From Vibrio sp. Of7-15 (lineage in GTDB: Bacteria; Pseudomonadota; Gammaproteobacteria; Enterobacterales; Vibrionaceae): a DNA stretch of 62,131 bases. The notes under the pieces are model-generated. The model saw nothing but the letters and a program-made list of their open reading frames with translations. It did not search any database and was not told the DNA's origin. How positions within the stretch are numbered: the first letter of the stretch is position 1; the number at the start of each line of letters is the position of its first letter. Position numbers and translations under genes: made by a program. The stretch is from the NCBI RefSeq assembly GCF_022347565.1, contig NZ_JAKRGH010000030.1:1-62131 (forward strand), in the 5' to 3' direction. Positions 1 through 9,666 of the stretch are shown in pieces.

Positions 1-49
1 AAATCTGCCGGCACTGCCTTCGATGGTTCGAATCCGTCCCCCTCCACCA
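1..49 (+). tRNA. tRNA-Tyr, 3' part, cut by window start
   Basis: These 49 bases are identical to the last 49 bases of the two complete tRNA-Tyr genes that follow. The copy starts at the third anticodon base and ends with an encoded CCA, so the 5' 36 bases lie outside the window. It shows that the tyrosine tRNA array extends upstream. Confidence 0.93.
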
Positions 50-119
50 TTATTACAATTTAGTTGCTCAATCAGTGAATTTGGCCTAGGCGACTAATAT
101 TAATATAGAAATACCCCGT

Positions 120-204
<85 letters not shown>

Positions 205-270
205 TTATTTACTGTTTAGAAACAATTTCTAGATAGGCAATCAGATTGCAAATTGCAAAACGAACCCTGT

Positions 271-355
<85 letters not shown>

Positions 356-362
356 TCATTCA

Positions 363-392
363 AGCCAGTCCTGAAAAGGGCTGGCTTTTTTG
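363..392 (+). terminator. Intrinsic terminator of the tRNA-Tyr array
   Basis: Stem AGCCAGTCC (363-371) pairs with GGGCTGGCT (378-386) with one G-U pair and loop TGAAAA, followed by a run of T. It ends the tRNA transcript before the receiver-TPR gene. Confidence 0.85.
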
Positions 393-529
393 TTACCACT
401 CATCCAAAGCTAAAGACAGCACCAGTCTCAATGCCTCCTAACCTCCTGGCATTTCACTTGCAGCTCTAACCTTCATAATGGATCTGTATTGCAAATTGCA
501 ATATTGCTTTAGCAGAGAAGGAGATCGCA

Positions 530-2245
530 ATGGATGCAATCATGACTTACCTATCTGAGCAAAACTTACAGTTTGTAATGAATAATTCAGCACACTCTGA
601 AGTTCATGCGTTAATCATTGAAGATCAACGTTCGGCGTCTTATATGCTCAAATCATTGCTTCAAAATCTACATATCTACAATGTTGATCTGGCGAGTACT
701 GAGCAAGAAGCGACCCGCTACTGCCAACTCAAACATTACGATTTAGTGATCATGGACTATCACTTAAATGGCGAAAATACAGGCAGTGAATTACTGGCCA
801 ATTTACGCACCAATAATCTCATTAGTATTAACACCACTTGCGTCATTATTTCTGGTGATAGCAGTCACGAAGTCATTCTTTCTTCGATGGAGGCAAAACC
901 TGATGCTTTTATTTGCAAACCCGTTAACTTAACGTCTTTGTCTGAGCAATTACAACGTGCCTGCTCAGAAACAGCAGTCCGTTATCCATTTATGAGCATT
1001 GCTCAACAGCAAGGCCCACAAGCCGCTATTCATTATGGCCTTACACAACTAAAACCCCTGAATACTCAAAATCGCAGCTTACACACCCTGCTACTGGATA
1101 TGCTGATCGCACAGAAAGACTGGCCACAGTTAGAGCATGTCATTAACCTAGTTGGGGAAGTGAAGGATGTGCCTTTACTGGAAGTCGCAAAAGCGCATTT
1201 AGACATTCAGCAAGAGAGTTTACAGGACGCAGAGCGTCGGTTAAAAACGTTACTAAAACACCAACCGTTGTTTCTAGCAGCAATCGATTTGTTATGCCAA
1301 ATAAAAATCAAACAACATGAGTTTTCGGAAGCACTTATTTACGCAGAGCAAGCCAGCAAACTGACCCCAAACAATACAGAAAGAATCATGCTTCTAGCTC
1401 GGTTAGCCGTAAAAGAAAAAGAATACGATATTTTTAATAAGACTGGCGACATGCTCGCAGCGCATCTTCATTTTCAAGAATCGAACTGGTTAGTTCAACT
1501 GACAGATTATGTCGTATTATGTGAATCTGTCTATCAACAGAAAAAACAGCTTAAAGCACAACAGAATAACTACAAAGAAATTAACCTTTTTTTTCAAAAA
1601 GTTAAGTTGCGCCTACCAAAACGCCATTATTCATCATTTTATGCATTAGCCAACATAGCCTTGGCTCGCAATGAGCTGCTGCACAATAGCCCACATAGAG
1701 CAAAACAACACATCTACCTTGCTCTAACACCACACTTAACAGAGCTAAACAACTTATCGTTGGTTGTTCAAATCTACGCACTTACCCCAATCATGGAGTT
1801 GGCGGAATCCAACTTAAGTATGGTGATTTATCAATCCATGAAGAACAATAACACCCTCACTGTCACCTTAAAAAATCAATTACAGAAACTAAAACAAAGC
1901 CTGCTTTTTAAACGGCACTTACAGCTCATCAAAGCACTAAAAGAGGCCAAAAATGCACTTTCTCACCAACCAACGGAAGCGCTAATGCATTACAACAAAG
2001 TGCTTGAGGCCCATCCAGCTTGTAGCGAAGCACATTTAGGTCGGCTGGAAGCAAGCCTTAAGCTTCAGAATATGGATAAAAACCTGATTCTAACCAGTTT
2101 TTCAGCCATTACTTTAGTCGCTCTGCCTCTGCCCCTAAAAATCTGGTGTGATGAATTGGCTAAGAAGTATCAAGAGCTGGGAATATCGAGCCCCTTGCAT
2201 AAACATCGCCAGGGCGAGCTCTTTGCCCGCCCAGCAATAAGCTAG
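530..2245 (+). CDS. Response regulator receiver with C-terminal TPR-like region
   Basis: A 571-residue cytoplasmic protein. Residues ~26-140 form a receiver domain: acidic pair E31/D32, phosphoacceptor D76 in VIMDYHLNG, S109 in the switch position and K130-P131, so it should be phosphorylatable. The remaining ~420 residues are helical and TPR-like (for example the stretch around LLCQIKIKQHEFSEALIYAEQ, given here only as a landmark near 1290-1350). There is no DNA-binding or enzymatic output domain. The receiver-TPR architecture resembles VieB of Vibrio cholerae, a protein-protein regulator; orthology is not established. The start has AAGGAG at 518-523, 6 bases before the ATG. It lies next to a hybrid-kinase operon, so it may be a partner of that kinase (inference). 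Its stop overlaps the stop of the convergent gene by 4 bases. Confidence 0.85.
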   Translation: MDAIMTYLSEQNLQFVMNNSAHSEVHALIIEDQRSASYMLKSLLQNLHIYNVDLASTEQEATRYCQLKHYDLVIMDYHLNGENTGSELLANLRTNNLISINTTCVIISGDSSHEVILSSMEAKPDAFICKPVNLTSLSEQLQRACSETAVRYPFMSIAQQQGPQAAIHYGLTQLKPLNTQNRSLHTLLLDMLIAQKDWPQLEHVINLVGEVKDVPLLEVAKAHLDIQQESLQDAERRLKTLLKHQPLFLAAIDLLCQIKIKQHEFSEALIYAEQASKLTPNNTERIMLLARLAVKEKEYDIFNKTGDMLAAHLHFQESNWLVQLTDYVVLCESVYQQKKQLKAQQNNYKEINLFFQKVKLRLPKRHYSSFYALANIALARNELLHNSPHRAKQHIYLALTPHLTELNNLSLVVQIYALTPIMELAESNLSMVIYQSMKNNNTLTVTLKNQLQKLKQSLLFKRHLQLIKALKEAKNALSHQPTEALMHYNKVLEAHPACSEAHLGRLEASLKLQNMDKNLILTSFSAITLVALPLPLKIWCDELAKKYQELGISSPLHKHRQGELFARPAIS

Positions 2246-3192
2246 CGTGAAATATCGTCTCGATAGTGCGGAGAATCGAAATCCAGTATTGGCCCAGCAG
2301 GAACAATCTGAGTCGGGTTAATACTGGTGTGGCTATTATAGTAGTGTCGCTTAATGTGGTACATATCCACTGTTTCTTTCACTTTAGGGTATTGGTACAA
2401 CTCTTTTAAATAGCCTTGAATATTAGAATAATCTTGGATCCGCTTTTGGTTACACTTAAAGTGCCCAACATACACTGCATCAAAGCGAATTAACGTCGTG
2501 AATAAACGCCAATCGGCTTCGGTTACTGTATCCGAAACCAAATACCGACTTCTGCCTAAATGATCGTCTAACTTATCTAATGCCGAGAATAAAGACGTGA
2601 ACGCTTCTTCATAAGCTTCCTGAGTCGTCGCAAAGCCACAACGATATACACCGTTATTGATATTTGGGTAAACAAAATCATTCCATTCATCAATCTGAGA
2701 GTGCAGTGTTTCTGGGTAAAAATCGGTGGTGTTTCCCGTTAACTCATTAAACTCAGAGTTAAACATACGAATAATTTCAGAAGATTCATTACTGACAATG
2801 GTATTGGTTTTCTTATCCCATAACACAGGCACAGTAACTCGCCCTGTGTAGTCCGATTTCGCTTTCGTATAAATTTGATGCATAAAGTCAAACTGAAAGA
2901 GCGGCTCCGGAGTATCAAACTGCCACCCTTTATCATGCATATCTGGGCTAACCACGGTGACATCAATATGATCAACAAGATCTTTCAATTGCCTAAAGAT
3001 CAATGTTCGATGTGCCCAAGGACAAGCTAATGAGACATAGAGATGATAACGCCCAGACTCTGGTTTAAACATCGCATCAGGCTTATTTGCTACCCAGTTC
3101 CGAAACCCCGCATCTTCACGAATAAACTTTCCGTTACTGCTTTTTGTGTCGTACCACACATCATGCCAAACACCCTCAACTAACTTACCCAT
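2242..3192 (-). CDS. yqjG: Glutathionyl-hydroquinone reductase (omega/xi-class GST)
   Basis: A 316-residue cytosolic enzyme of the YqjG/Ecm4 family, which reduces glutathionyl-(hydro)quinones to hydroquinones using glutathione. The N-terminal thioredoxin fold has the catalytic motif ACPWAHRT with Cys57, which is diagnostic of this family and distinguishes it from ordinary Tyr/Ser GSTs. The C-terminal helical GST domain follows from about residue 165. Length is close to E. coli YqjG (about 328). The ATG is preceded by GGAGA. It is monocistronic, convergent with the receiver-TPR gene (stops share CTAG) and divergent from the hybrid kinase. No functional link to the flanking signalling genes is apparent. 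Confidence 0.88.
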   Translation of the reverse strand: MGKLVEGVWHDVWYDTKSSNGKFIREDAGFRNWVANKPDAMFKPESGRYHLYVSLACPWAHRTLIFRQLKDLVDHIDVTVVSPDMHDKGWQFDTPEPLFQFDFMHQIYTKAKSDYTGRVTVPVLWDKKTNTIVSNESSEIIRMFNSEFNELTGNTTDFYPETLHSQIDEWNDFVYPNINNGVYRCGFATTQEAYEEAFTSLFSALDKLDDHLGRSRYLVSDTVTEADWRLFTTLIRFDAVYVGHFKCNQKRIQDYSNIQGYLKELYQYPKVKETVDMYHIKRHYYNSHTSINPTQIVPAGPILDFDSPHYRDDISR

Positions 3193-3414
3193 ACCGATTC
3201 TCCGCTCTGTATTTATACGTTAATGGAAACAGTATAAGAGCCTCGATGAATGGTTAAAGCCTGAAAATTTGCTCAAGATGCTCAAGATATTCGAACAAGA
3301 TCATATAACAACAGAGCACAGAAAGCCCTACGCTCACTTTAGACTAATCGCTAAAGACAACTAGACTCAAATAATTGGGTTGCTACATAAGAATAAACTC
3401 AAGGCGGAAAACTT

Positions 3415-6400
3415 ATGAACTTGACGATAAAAACCAAGATCTGGCTGTTCATCGTATTGATTATGTTACTCATGCTTGGTTCAGGTTTATATTCAAGTTC
3501 GAAACTACAGCACATGGGGCAAGTTTTAGAAAAGTTAACCCAATTCGACCTACCGCTTGCTGAAAAAATCTCAAACATAAAAGCACTGCACAACGAGCAA
3601 ACCATCCATTTAGAGCGCTACTTTCGCTCATTCAACACAACAGAACAACAAGCCTTTGGCACTCTCGATGAAAGAACACATGCACAATTTAGCGAAATAA
3701 AAACCCTAATCGCAGAACACCAAAGTCATAATCGCAAGTTAACCCATATTTTTTCTCAACATAAAGCCCAACTTGATGCATTAGAAAATCAATATCTACA
3801 ACTTGGCCAACTGAGTAATGAACTGATCGAAGTGATCACCACAAGCCAACTCAAATCATTACCTAGACTAGAAAGGTCCTTAAGCCAAACCGCCAAAGAA
3901 GTCGGTTCAGGCTTATATCTACTTCTGGTTCAATTAGAAAAAGACGCTCTTGAACTCAGCGAAGTGGATGAACTTCTGAGCCTAAAAATATTGAATCACG
4001 CCTACCTTCCAACCATTAACAACATCACGACCATTAAACATAAGCAGCTATCCCAACAAACTAATATTCAAGCGCTATTTCGCCACTTAAATGAAAACAC
4101 AGCCTATAATCTAGCCCTGCTTTCCAAACAGATCAGCGGCGAATTTGTGAAAGCAGAAACGTTACTCCAACAGTTACTCACCTCTTGGCTATCTCCTGAA
4201 GCCATGAATAAATTTTCGACTTATCTCATCAGCTTAAAAGCCACCAACAGCAAACATGAGCAATTTAAAATCGCGCTGAACACCGCAATTGATGAAATAC
4301 TTAAAAACCAGTTGGCGCTTATCAGTGACAAACAACAACTCATACAAGAAAGATCAGCACAGCTCAATACGGATTTAGATACCTTCTTAATTCGTATAGA
4401 AACAGAAGCTTTTAAACAAGAACAACAAGCAGAACAAGACCGAAAACAAGCAACCCTGCTGTCGTTAACTACGTACGTATCAGGAATTATCATTGCCGCC
4501 ATCGCAGGCTTCATTTTAGTTCGTAACATCGTTTCTGGCCTGAATTCCGTCGCTTTAGCCACCAAACGGTTTTCTAGCGGAGACCTAACCACTGAATTGG
4601 TTCTCACGGGCGGAAGTGAAATCAGTAACCTCACCAAAGAGTTTAACCTCATGCGGGATAACTTCCGTGACATGGCTGAAAAAGCAAGGAACTTTGCTGC
4701 CGGTGACGAGAGCCAATTAATCGAACCAAAAACAGACTCCGATGAGCTCGGCATTGCGCTTTCTAATATGATGAAACAGGGCATAGCCAGAACCCAATTA
4801 ATTGCAGACACTGAAGCGCGCACCCGAGCCATTATTGATACCGCCGTCGATGGTATCATCATCATCAGTGAAAAAGGCCTGATTGAAAACCTAAACCCAG
4901 CAGCAGAAAAACTCTTTCAGTACGCAAAAGAAGAGCTTATAGGCAATAATATCAACGTATTAATGCCAAGCCCCTACCGTGAAGAACATGATGGCTACCT
5001 TGCCAATTATCGAGTCTCTGGCATCAAAAAAATCATCGGTAAAGGCCGGGAAGTCGAAGGGAAAAAGAAAGATGGATCCGTATTCCCCATTTCACTGTCG
5101 ATTGGTGAGATCCTGTTAGGAAATTGCCGACTCTTTACGGGCATAGTGCGCGACATCAGTGCTGAACGACAAGCCAAAAAACTGCTAGAGCAAAGTGAAG
5201 AAAAAGGCCGAGCCATTATCAACAATGCCCAAGATGGCATCATATTAATTACAGAACACGGCTTAATTGAATCGTTCAACCCTGCTGCTGAACGCCTATT
5301 TGGTTACAAAGAAAGTGAGGTGGTGGGGAAAAATATTAAAGTACTGATGCCTTCTCCCTTTCATGAAGAGCATGACACTTACCTCGAAAACTATCGAAAC
5401 TCAGGCATCAAGAAAATCATCGGGATTGGCCGTGAAGTAGAGGGAAAAAGGCGTGATGGCAGCTGTTTTCCCATCGCCTTATCTGTTGATGAAATTACCC
5501 TCGGCAATCAACGCTTCTTTACTGGCATCGTAAGAGACATCACCCAAATCAAAGCCAGCGAATTAAAACTCAAAGAGAGTGAAATACGCAGTCGAGGCGT
5601 TATCGAAACCGCCGTTGATGGCATTATTATTATTACCGACAAAGGCATTATTGAAGACTTTAATCCAGCATCAGAGCGGCTATTTGGCTATAAAAAAGAA
5701 CAAGTAATTGGAAAAAATATAAAAATACTGATGCCCTCTCCTTATACAGAAGAGCATGATTCCTACCTTGAAAATTACAAAAACACAGGTATTAAAAAAA
5801 TCATTGGTATTGGTAGAGAAGTGAGCGGACGTCGGCAAGACGGCACCACTTTTCCCGTGCAATTGTCCGTAGGAGAAATGACAGTTTTTGATCGAACCTA
5901 TTTTACTGGTGTAGTTAGAGATATTTCAGCCCAAAAAAACAATGAAAAAGCACTCATAGAACGCACTAAAGAAATGGAGCTACAAAACTGGTTTAAAAGC
6001 CAAGTGGCCAGAGTGTTGAAAGTCTCGTCCTCAGGGCAAAATATGCTGCAACTGACGCAAACCGTGATTTCTGAACTGGCCGACATATTCACCATTGGCC
6101 ATGGGACTTTTTATATGTCCAATCACGACCAGTCAGGTTCACAACACTTTTCATTATTGGCAAGCTACGCCTATCAGGAGCGCAAAAACTTATCGAACCA
6201 CTTTGTTCTCGGTCAAGGTCTCATTGGCCAAGCAGCATTAGAGAAAAAAGCCATACACCTTACTCAGGTCCCTGAGGATTATATAAAAATCAGCTCTGGG
6301 CTTGGTGAAAAATCCCCTTTAAATATTATCGCTATGCCGATTGTGTTTGAAAATCAGGTCCTCGGTGTGATTGAACTTGCCTCTTTCACCGCTTTTGAAG

Positions 6401-8826
6401 AAATTCAACTAGAGCTACTTCAACAAATCAGCGATGGCCTAGGGGTTATTATTAATAACTCACTCAGTAAAGAGAACATCGAAAAACTGCTCGACGAATC
6501 AAAAAAGCAAAGTGAAGAACTTCAAACCCAACAAGAAGAGCTCAAAGCTTCGAATGAAGAGCTTCAATCCCAAACTCAAGCATTACAGCAGTCTCAAGCC
6601 CAACTAGAAGAACAGAAAGAAACGTTAGAACAATCCAATACCGCTCTGGAAGAAAGACAACTTGAAATCAAAAAACAAAATGAACAATTAGAACAATCCC
6701 GCGCAGAGTTAGAGAAAAAGAGTCAGGCACTGGCTCTATCGAGCAAATATAAATCTGAATTTTTGGCCAACATGTCACATGAACTCAGAACGCCATTAAA
6801 TAGCTTACTTATTCTCTCTAAATCGCTATCAGACAACAAAGAAGGCAATTTAACCGATAAACAAATCAAATCAGCCAAAGTGATCCACGATGGCGGATCC
6901 AGCTTATTGGAAATGATCAACGACATTCTCGATCTTTCAAAAGTAGAAGCAGGAAAACTCGAAATTGAGATGATCAACGTGGATCTAAAAGACATTTGCC
7001 ACAGTGTCTATGCCATTTTTGAAGCACAAGCCATAGATAAAAGAATTCAGTTTACGACCCAGATACCACAAACAATCGACACAACAATTACAACCGACAG
7101 CCACCGCGTTGAGCAAATTCTGCGTAACTTCCTCTCCAATGCTTTCAAGTTTACCGAGTCTGGCACCATCGACATTCAAATCCACCAGCCAGCCAACACC
7201 ACTACGTTTACTTCTTCTGTCTGTAACCCAAGTAACATGATTGGGATTTCGATTTCAGACACAGGCATGGGGATCAGCGAAGATAAACTTGATTTGATTT
7301 TTGAAGCCTTCCAACAACAAGATGGCTCCATCAGCAGAAAATACGGCGGAACCGGCCTAGGCCTAACGATTTCTCGTGAACTGGCTCATTTACTGGGCGG
7401 GGAAATTCAGGTCACTAGCCAGATTAATCAGGGAAGTATATTTAGCTTGTATCTCCCTACATCTAGACTGTCATCCCACCCAAATGGCTTAATCAGTCCA
7501 AACTATAACGCTGAGCCAGCAAACTATGAGGAGCCTGAAATATATGATGTACCTGAAGCAGGCGAAAAATCTGGGATACAAGAACTGCAAGATGCCGACG
7601 AGATATTAAATGCAGATGCATATACCCCGCCCAAAGCACCTACGAATAAAAGCGATTACCGAAACCACATACTGATTGTGGAAGACGACAAAATTTTTGC
7701 CGATGAGCTAGAACGAATAGTAAAAGAAAACGGTTTTTCTTGTTTAAGAGCAAACACAGGCCGAGAAGCCCTATACCAAACTTTAGAACATCATCCTCGA
7801 GCCGTACTGCTCGATATTGGCCTACCTGATATCGATGGTTTTGAAGTCATTGAGCAAATTAAAGCAAACAGTTCAACCAGAAGAATTCCGGTACACGTCA
7901 TATCAGGCGCTGATTGTAAGTCAGACAGCTTAAGTCACGGTGCTTACGGCTTTTCAATGAAACCAGTATCCGAAGACGATGTTAAAAAGTCTCTACTGAG
8001 CTTATACGCCAGTAAAACCACCCCCATGAAAAAAATCCTTGTGGTTGAGGACGATTCTGGAGAGCGAATCGCTCTGGATGTCTTATTAACAAACGACAGT
8101 ACTGACATACAATACGCCTCCAGCGGAAAAGAAGCCTGCGATAAGCTAACCAGTGATCACGATTTTGACTGCCTAATTTTAGATCTAGGCTTACCTGACA
8201 TGAGCGGTATCGATGTATTAGATAGGATTCAAGTATTGCCCAAAAACTCACGCCTGCCCGTTATCATTTACACGGGTAAAGAGCTAGAAGAAGATCAACA
8301 AGCCAAGCTACATAGTTATGCATGTGACATTATTATCAAGGGTGCAGAATCTCCAGAGCGATTAATGGATGACATCACTCTATTTGTACACAGTGTCAGT
8401 AAAAAAGAGCAGCAAACTATCTCACACGATCACTCTTCTTTAGAAGATAGAAAAGTTTTATTAGTGGATGATGATATAAGAAATGTTTATGCCCTTTCCA
8501 GCCAGCTAGAGCAAGAAGGTATGCTCGTTGAGGTAGCAGACAACGGCCAACAAGCAGTCAAAATGGCAACAGAAAACCGAGATTTTGAACTAATTCTAAT
8601 GGATATCATGATGCCTGAAATGGATGGTTTTGAAGCCACTCGGAGGATCAGAAAGTTATCGGGGTATGAATCCACTCCGATTATTGCTCTAACTGCCAAG
8701 GCCATGCCCGAAGACAGGATAGCCTGTGTTAAAGCGGGAGCCTCTGAATATTTAGCGAAACCAGTCAATATGGACAGACTGCTTTCAATGTTAAAAGTTT
8801 GGTTATACAAACCGACGCAGGGTTAG
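3415..8826 (+). CDS. Giant hybrid histidine kinase: HAMP, three PAS, GAF, HisKA, HATPase, three receivers
   Basis: An 1803-residue inner-membrane sensor kinase. Visible order: TM1 ~8-26, long helical periplasmic region, TM2 ~350-374, HAMP ~375-430, three PAS repeats (~470-588, 598-716, 726-845), GAF ~855-1015, Glu/Gln-rich coiled coil ~1022-1108, HisKA with phosphoacceptor H1122 in MSHELRTPL, HATPase ~1225-1350, then receivers starting near 1418, 1538 and 1679. All three receivers keep the phospho-Asp; the second lacks the usual Lys-Pro pair (it has IIIKG). Each PAS repeat carries the FixL-type haem-ligand histidine (H525, H653, H781) and the pocket arginine 20 residues later (R545, R673, R801). 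The start has AAGGCGG upstream. It is followed after 3 bases by CheR-type and CheB-type genes. Ligand and target are unknown. Confidence 0.93.
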   Translation: MNLTIKTKIWLFIVLIMLLMLGSGLYSSSKLQHMGQVLEKLTQFDLPLAEKISNIKALHNEQTIHLERYFRSFNTTEQQAFGTLDERTHAQFSEIKTLIAEHQSHNRKLTHIFSQHKAQLDALENQYLQLGQLSNELIEVITTSQLKSLPRLERSLSQTAKEVGSGLYLLLVQLEKDALELSEVDELLSLKILNHAYLPTINNITTIKHKQLSQQTNIQALFRHLNENTAYNLALLSKQISGEFVKAETLLQQLLTSWLSPEAMNKFSTYLISLKATNSKHEQFKIALNTAIDEILKNQLALISDKQQLIQERSAQLNTDLDTFLIRIETEAFKQEQQAEQDRKQATLLSLTTYVSGIIIAAIAGFILVRNIVSGLNSVALATKRFSSGDLTTELVLTGGSEISNLTKEFNLMRDNFRDMAEKARNFAAGDESQLIEPKTDSDELGIALSNMMKQGIARTQLIADTEARTRAIIDTAVDGIIIISEKGLIENLNPAAEKLFQYAKEELIGNNINVLMPSPYREEHDGYLANYRVSGIKKIIGKGREVEGKKKDGSVFPISLSIGEILLGNCRLFTGIVRDISAERQAKKLLEQSEEKGRAIINNAQDGIILITEHGLIESFNPAAERLFGYKESEVVGKNIKVLMPSPFHEEHDTYLENYRNSGIKKIIGIGREVEGKRRDGSCFPIALSVDEITLGNQRFFTGIVRDITQIKASELKLKESEIRSRGVIETAVDGIIIITDKGIIEDFNPASERLFGYKKEQVIGKNIKILMPSPYTEEHDSYLENYKNTGIKKIIGIGREVSGRRQDGTTFPVQLSVGEMTVFDRTYFTGVVRDISAQKNNEKALIERTKEMELQNWFKSQVARVLKVSSSGQNMLQLTQTVISELADIFTIGHGTFYMSNHDQSGSQHFSLLASYAYQERKNLSNHFVLGQGLIGQAALEKKAIHLTQVPEDYIKISSGLGEKSPLNIIAMPIVFENQVLGVIELASFTAFEEIQLELLQQISDGLGVIINNSLSKENIEKLLDESKKQSEELQTQQEELKASNEELQSQTQALQQSQAQLEEQKETLEQSNTALEERQLEIKKQNEQLEQSRAELEKKSQALALSSKYKSEFLANMSHELRTPLNSLLILSKSLSDNKEGNLTDKQIKSAKVIHDGGSSLLEMINDILDLSKVEAGKLEIEMINVDLKDICHSVYAIFEAQAIDKRIQFTTQIPQTIDTTITTDSHRVEQILRNFLSNAFKFTESGTIDIQIHQPANTTTFTSSVCNPSNMIGISISDTGMGISEDKLDLIFEAFQQQDGSISRKYGGTGLGLTISRELAHLLGGEIQVTSQINQGSIFSLYLPTSRLSSHPNGLISPNYNAEPANYEEPEIYDVPEAGEKSGIQELQDADEILNADAYTPPKAPTNKSDYRNHILIVEDDKIFADELERIVKENGFSCLRANTGREALYQTLEHHPRAVLLDIGLPDIDGFEVIEQIKANSSTRRIPVHVISGADCKSDSLSHGAYGFSMKPVSEDDVKKSLLSLYASKTTPMKKILVVEDDSGERIALDVLLTNDSTDIQYASSGKEACDKLTSDHDFDCLILDLGLPDMSGIDVLDRIQVLPKNSRLPVIIYTGKELEEDQQAKLHSYACDIIIKGAESPERLMDDITLFVHSVSKKEQQTISHDHSSLEDRKVLLVDDDIRNVYALSSQLEQEGMLVEVADNGQQAVKMATENRDFELILMDIMMPEMDGFEATRRIRKLSGYESTPIIALTAKAMPEDRIACVKAGASEYLAKPVNMDRLLSMLKVWLYKPTQG

Positions 8827-8829
8827 CAT

Positions 8830-9666
8830 ATGGACAGTGTTGATATTGAAAACCACGAGCTAGAGCTATTACTTTCCACCTTACTTACCCACCATAATTT
8901 AGATTTCACCAACTACGCCAGAGCTTCATTAAAACGAGGGGTTAAACGGCACGTTGAACAAGCTAAATTACAATATATTTCGGAGCTAATTCCAAAAGTC
9001 ATTCATGAACCTCAGTGTATTCACCAATTGTTAGATAGCCTGACCATTCGCGTTTCTGAAATGTTCAGAGACCCCAACGTTTTCCTAACGATTCGTAAAA
9101 AAGTCCTGCCTGTGCTGAGAACCTACCCAAGAATTAATATCTGGCATGTTGGGTGCGCCAGTGGGGAAGAAATTTACTCTATGGCGATCATGTTACTGGA
9201 GGAGGGGCTGCTCAATCGCTCTCACCTGTACGCGACAGACATTTCAGATACTGCCATTCAAAATTCTAAAAGTGCTATTTACGATGCCAGTAAAATTACC
9301 CTATTTGGTGAAAACTACTTAAAAGCAGGTGGCACACGTGACATTAGTGACTACTTTACAATGGCTTATGGCTCCATCAAACTACAAGATTATTTAAAAG
9401 AGCATATTACGTTTGCTTACCATAACTTAACCCAAGACCCTGAATTTGCTGAAGTTCACCTTGTTATGTGCCGTAATGTACTGATCTATTTCAATCAAAA
9501 GCTGCAAAACCGCAGCCTATTAAAATTTAAAGACAGTTTAATTCATCGCGGTTGGCTCGTATTAGGAGACAAAGAAACGTTAAACGGCACATCGGTTCAA
9601 TCTGATTTTGATAACACCTATCAGAGTTTACGTATCTTCCAGAAAAAGCTCCCTAGTGTGATATGA
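8830..9666 (+). CDS. CheR-type protein-glutamate methyltransferase
   Basis: A 278-residue cytosolic SAM-dependent methyltransferase of the CheR family. The N-terminal helical domain contains RVSEMFRDP (~74-82), the CheR counterpart of the T-FFRD motif. The SAM site is GCASGEE at 108-114, and CRNVLIYF lies near 217-224 (CheR motif CRNVLIYF). It starts 3 bases after the hybrid kinase stop and overlaps the next gene by ATGA, so the three genes are translated as one unit. No chemoreceptor lies in the operon. Its substrate could therefore be the neighbouring kinase, possibly its Glu/Gln-rich coil (inference), rather than the flagellar chemotaxis receptors. Confidence 0.92.
   Translation: MDSVDIENHELELLLSTLLTHHNLDFTNYARASLKRGVKRHVEQAKLQYISELIPKVIHEPQCIHQLLDSLTIRVSEMFRDPNVFLTIRKKVLPVLRTYPRINIWHVGCASGEEIYSMAIMLLEEGLLNRSHLYATDISDTAIQNSKSAIYDASKITLFGENYLKAGGTRDISDYFTMAYGSIKLQDYLKEHITFAYHNLTQDPEFAEVHLVMCRNVLIYFNQKLQNRSLLKFKDSLIHRGWLVLGDKETLNGTSVQSDFDNTYQSLRIFQKKLPSVI

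Noticed and set aside
4221-4865. 214-codon open frame antisense to the hybrid kinase
   Set aside because: It is a shadow of the kinase coding frame; composition is Ser/Met-rich low complexity and no ribosome site or family motif is seen.
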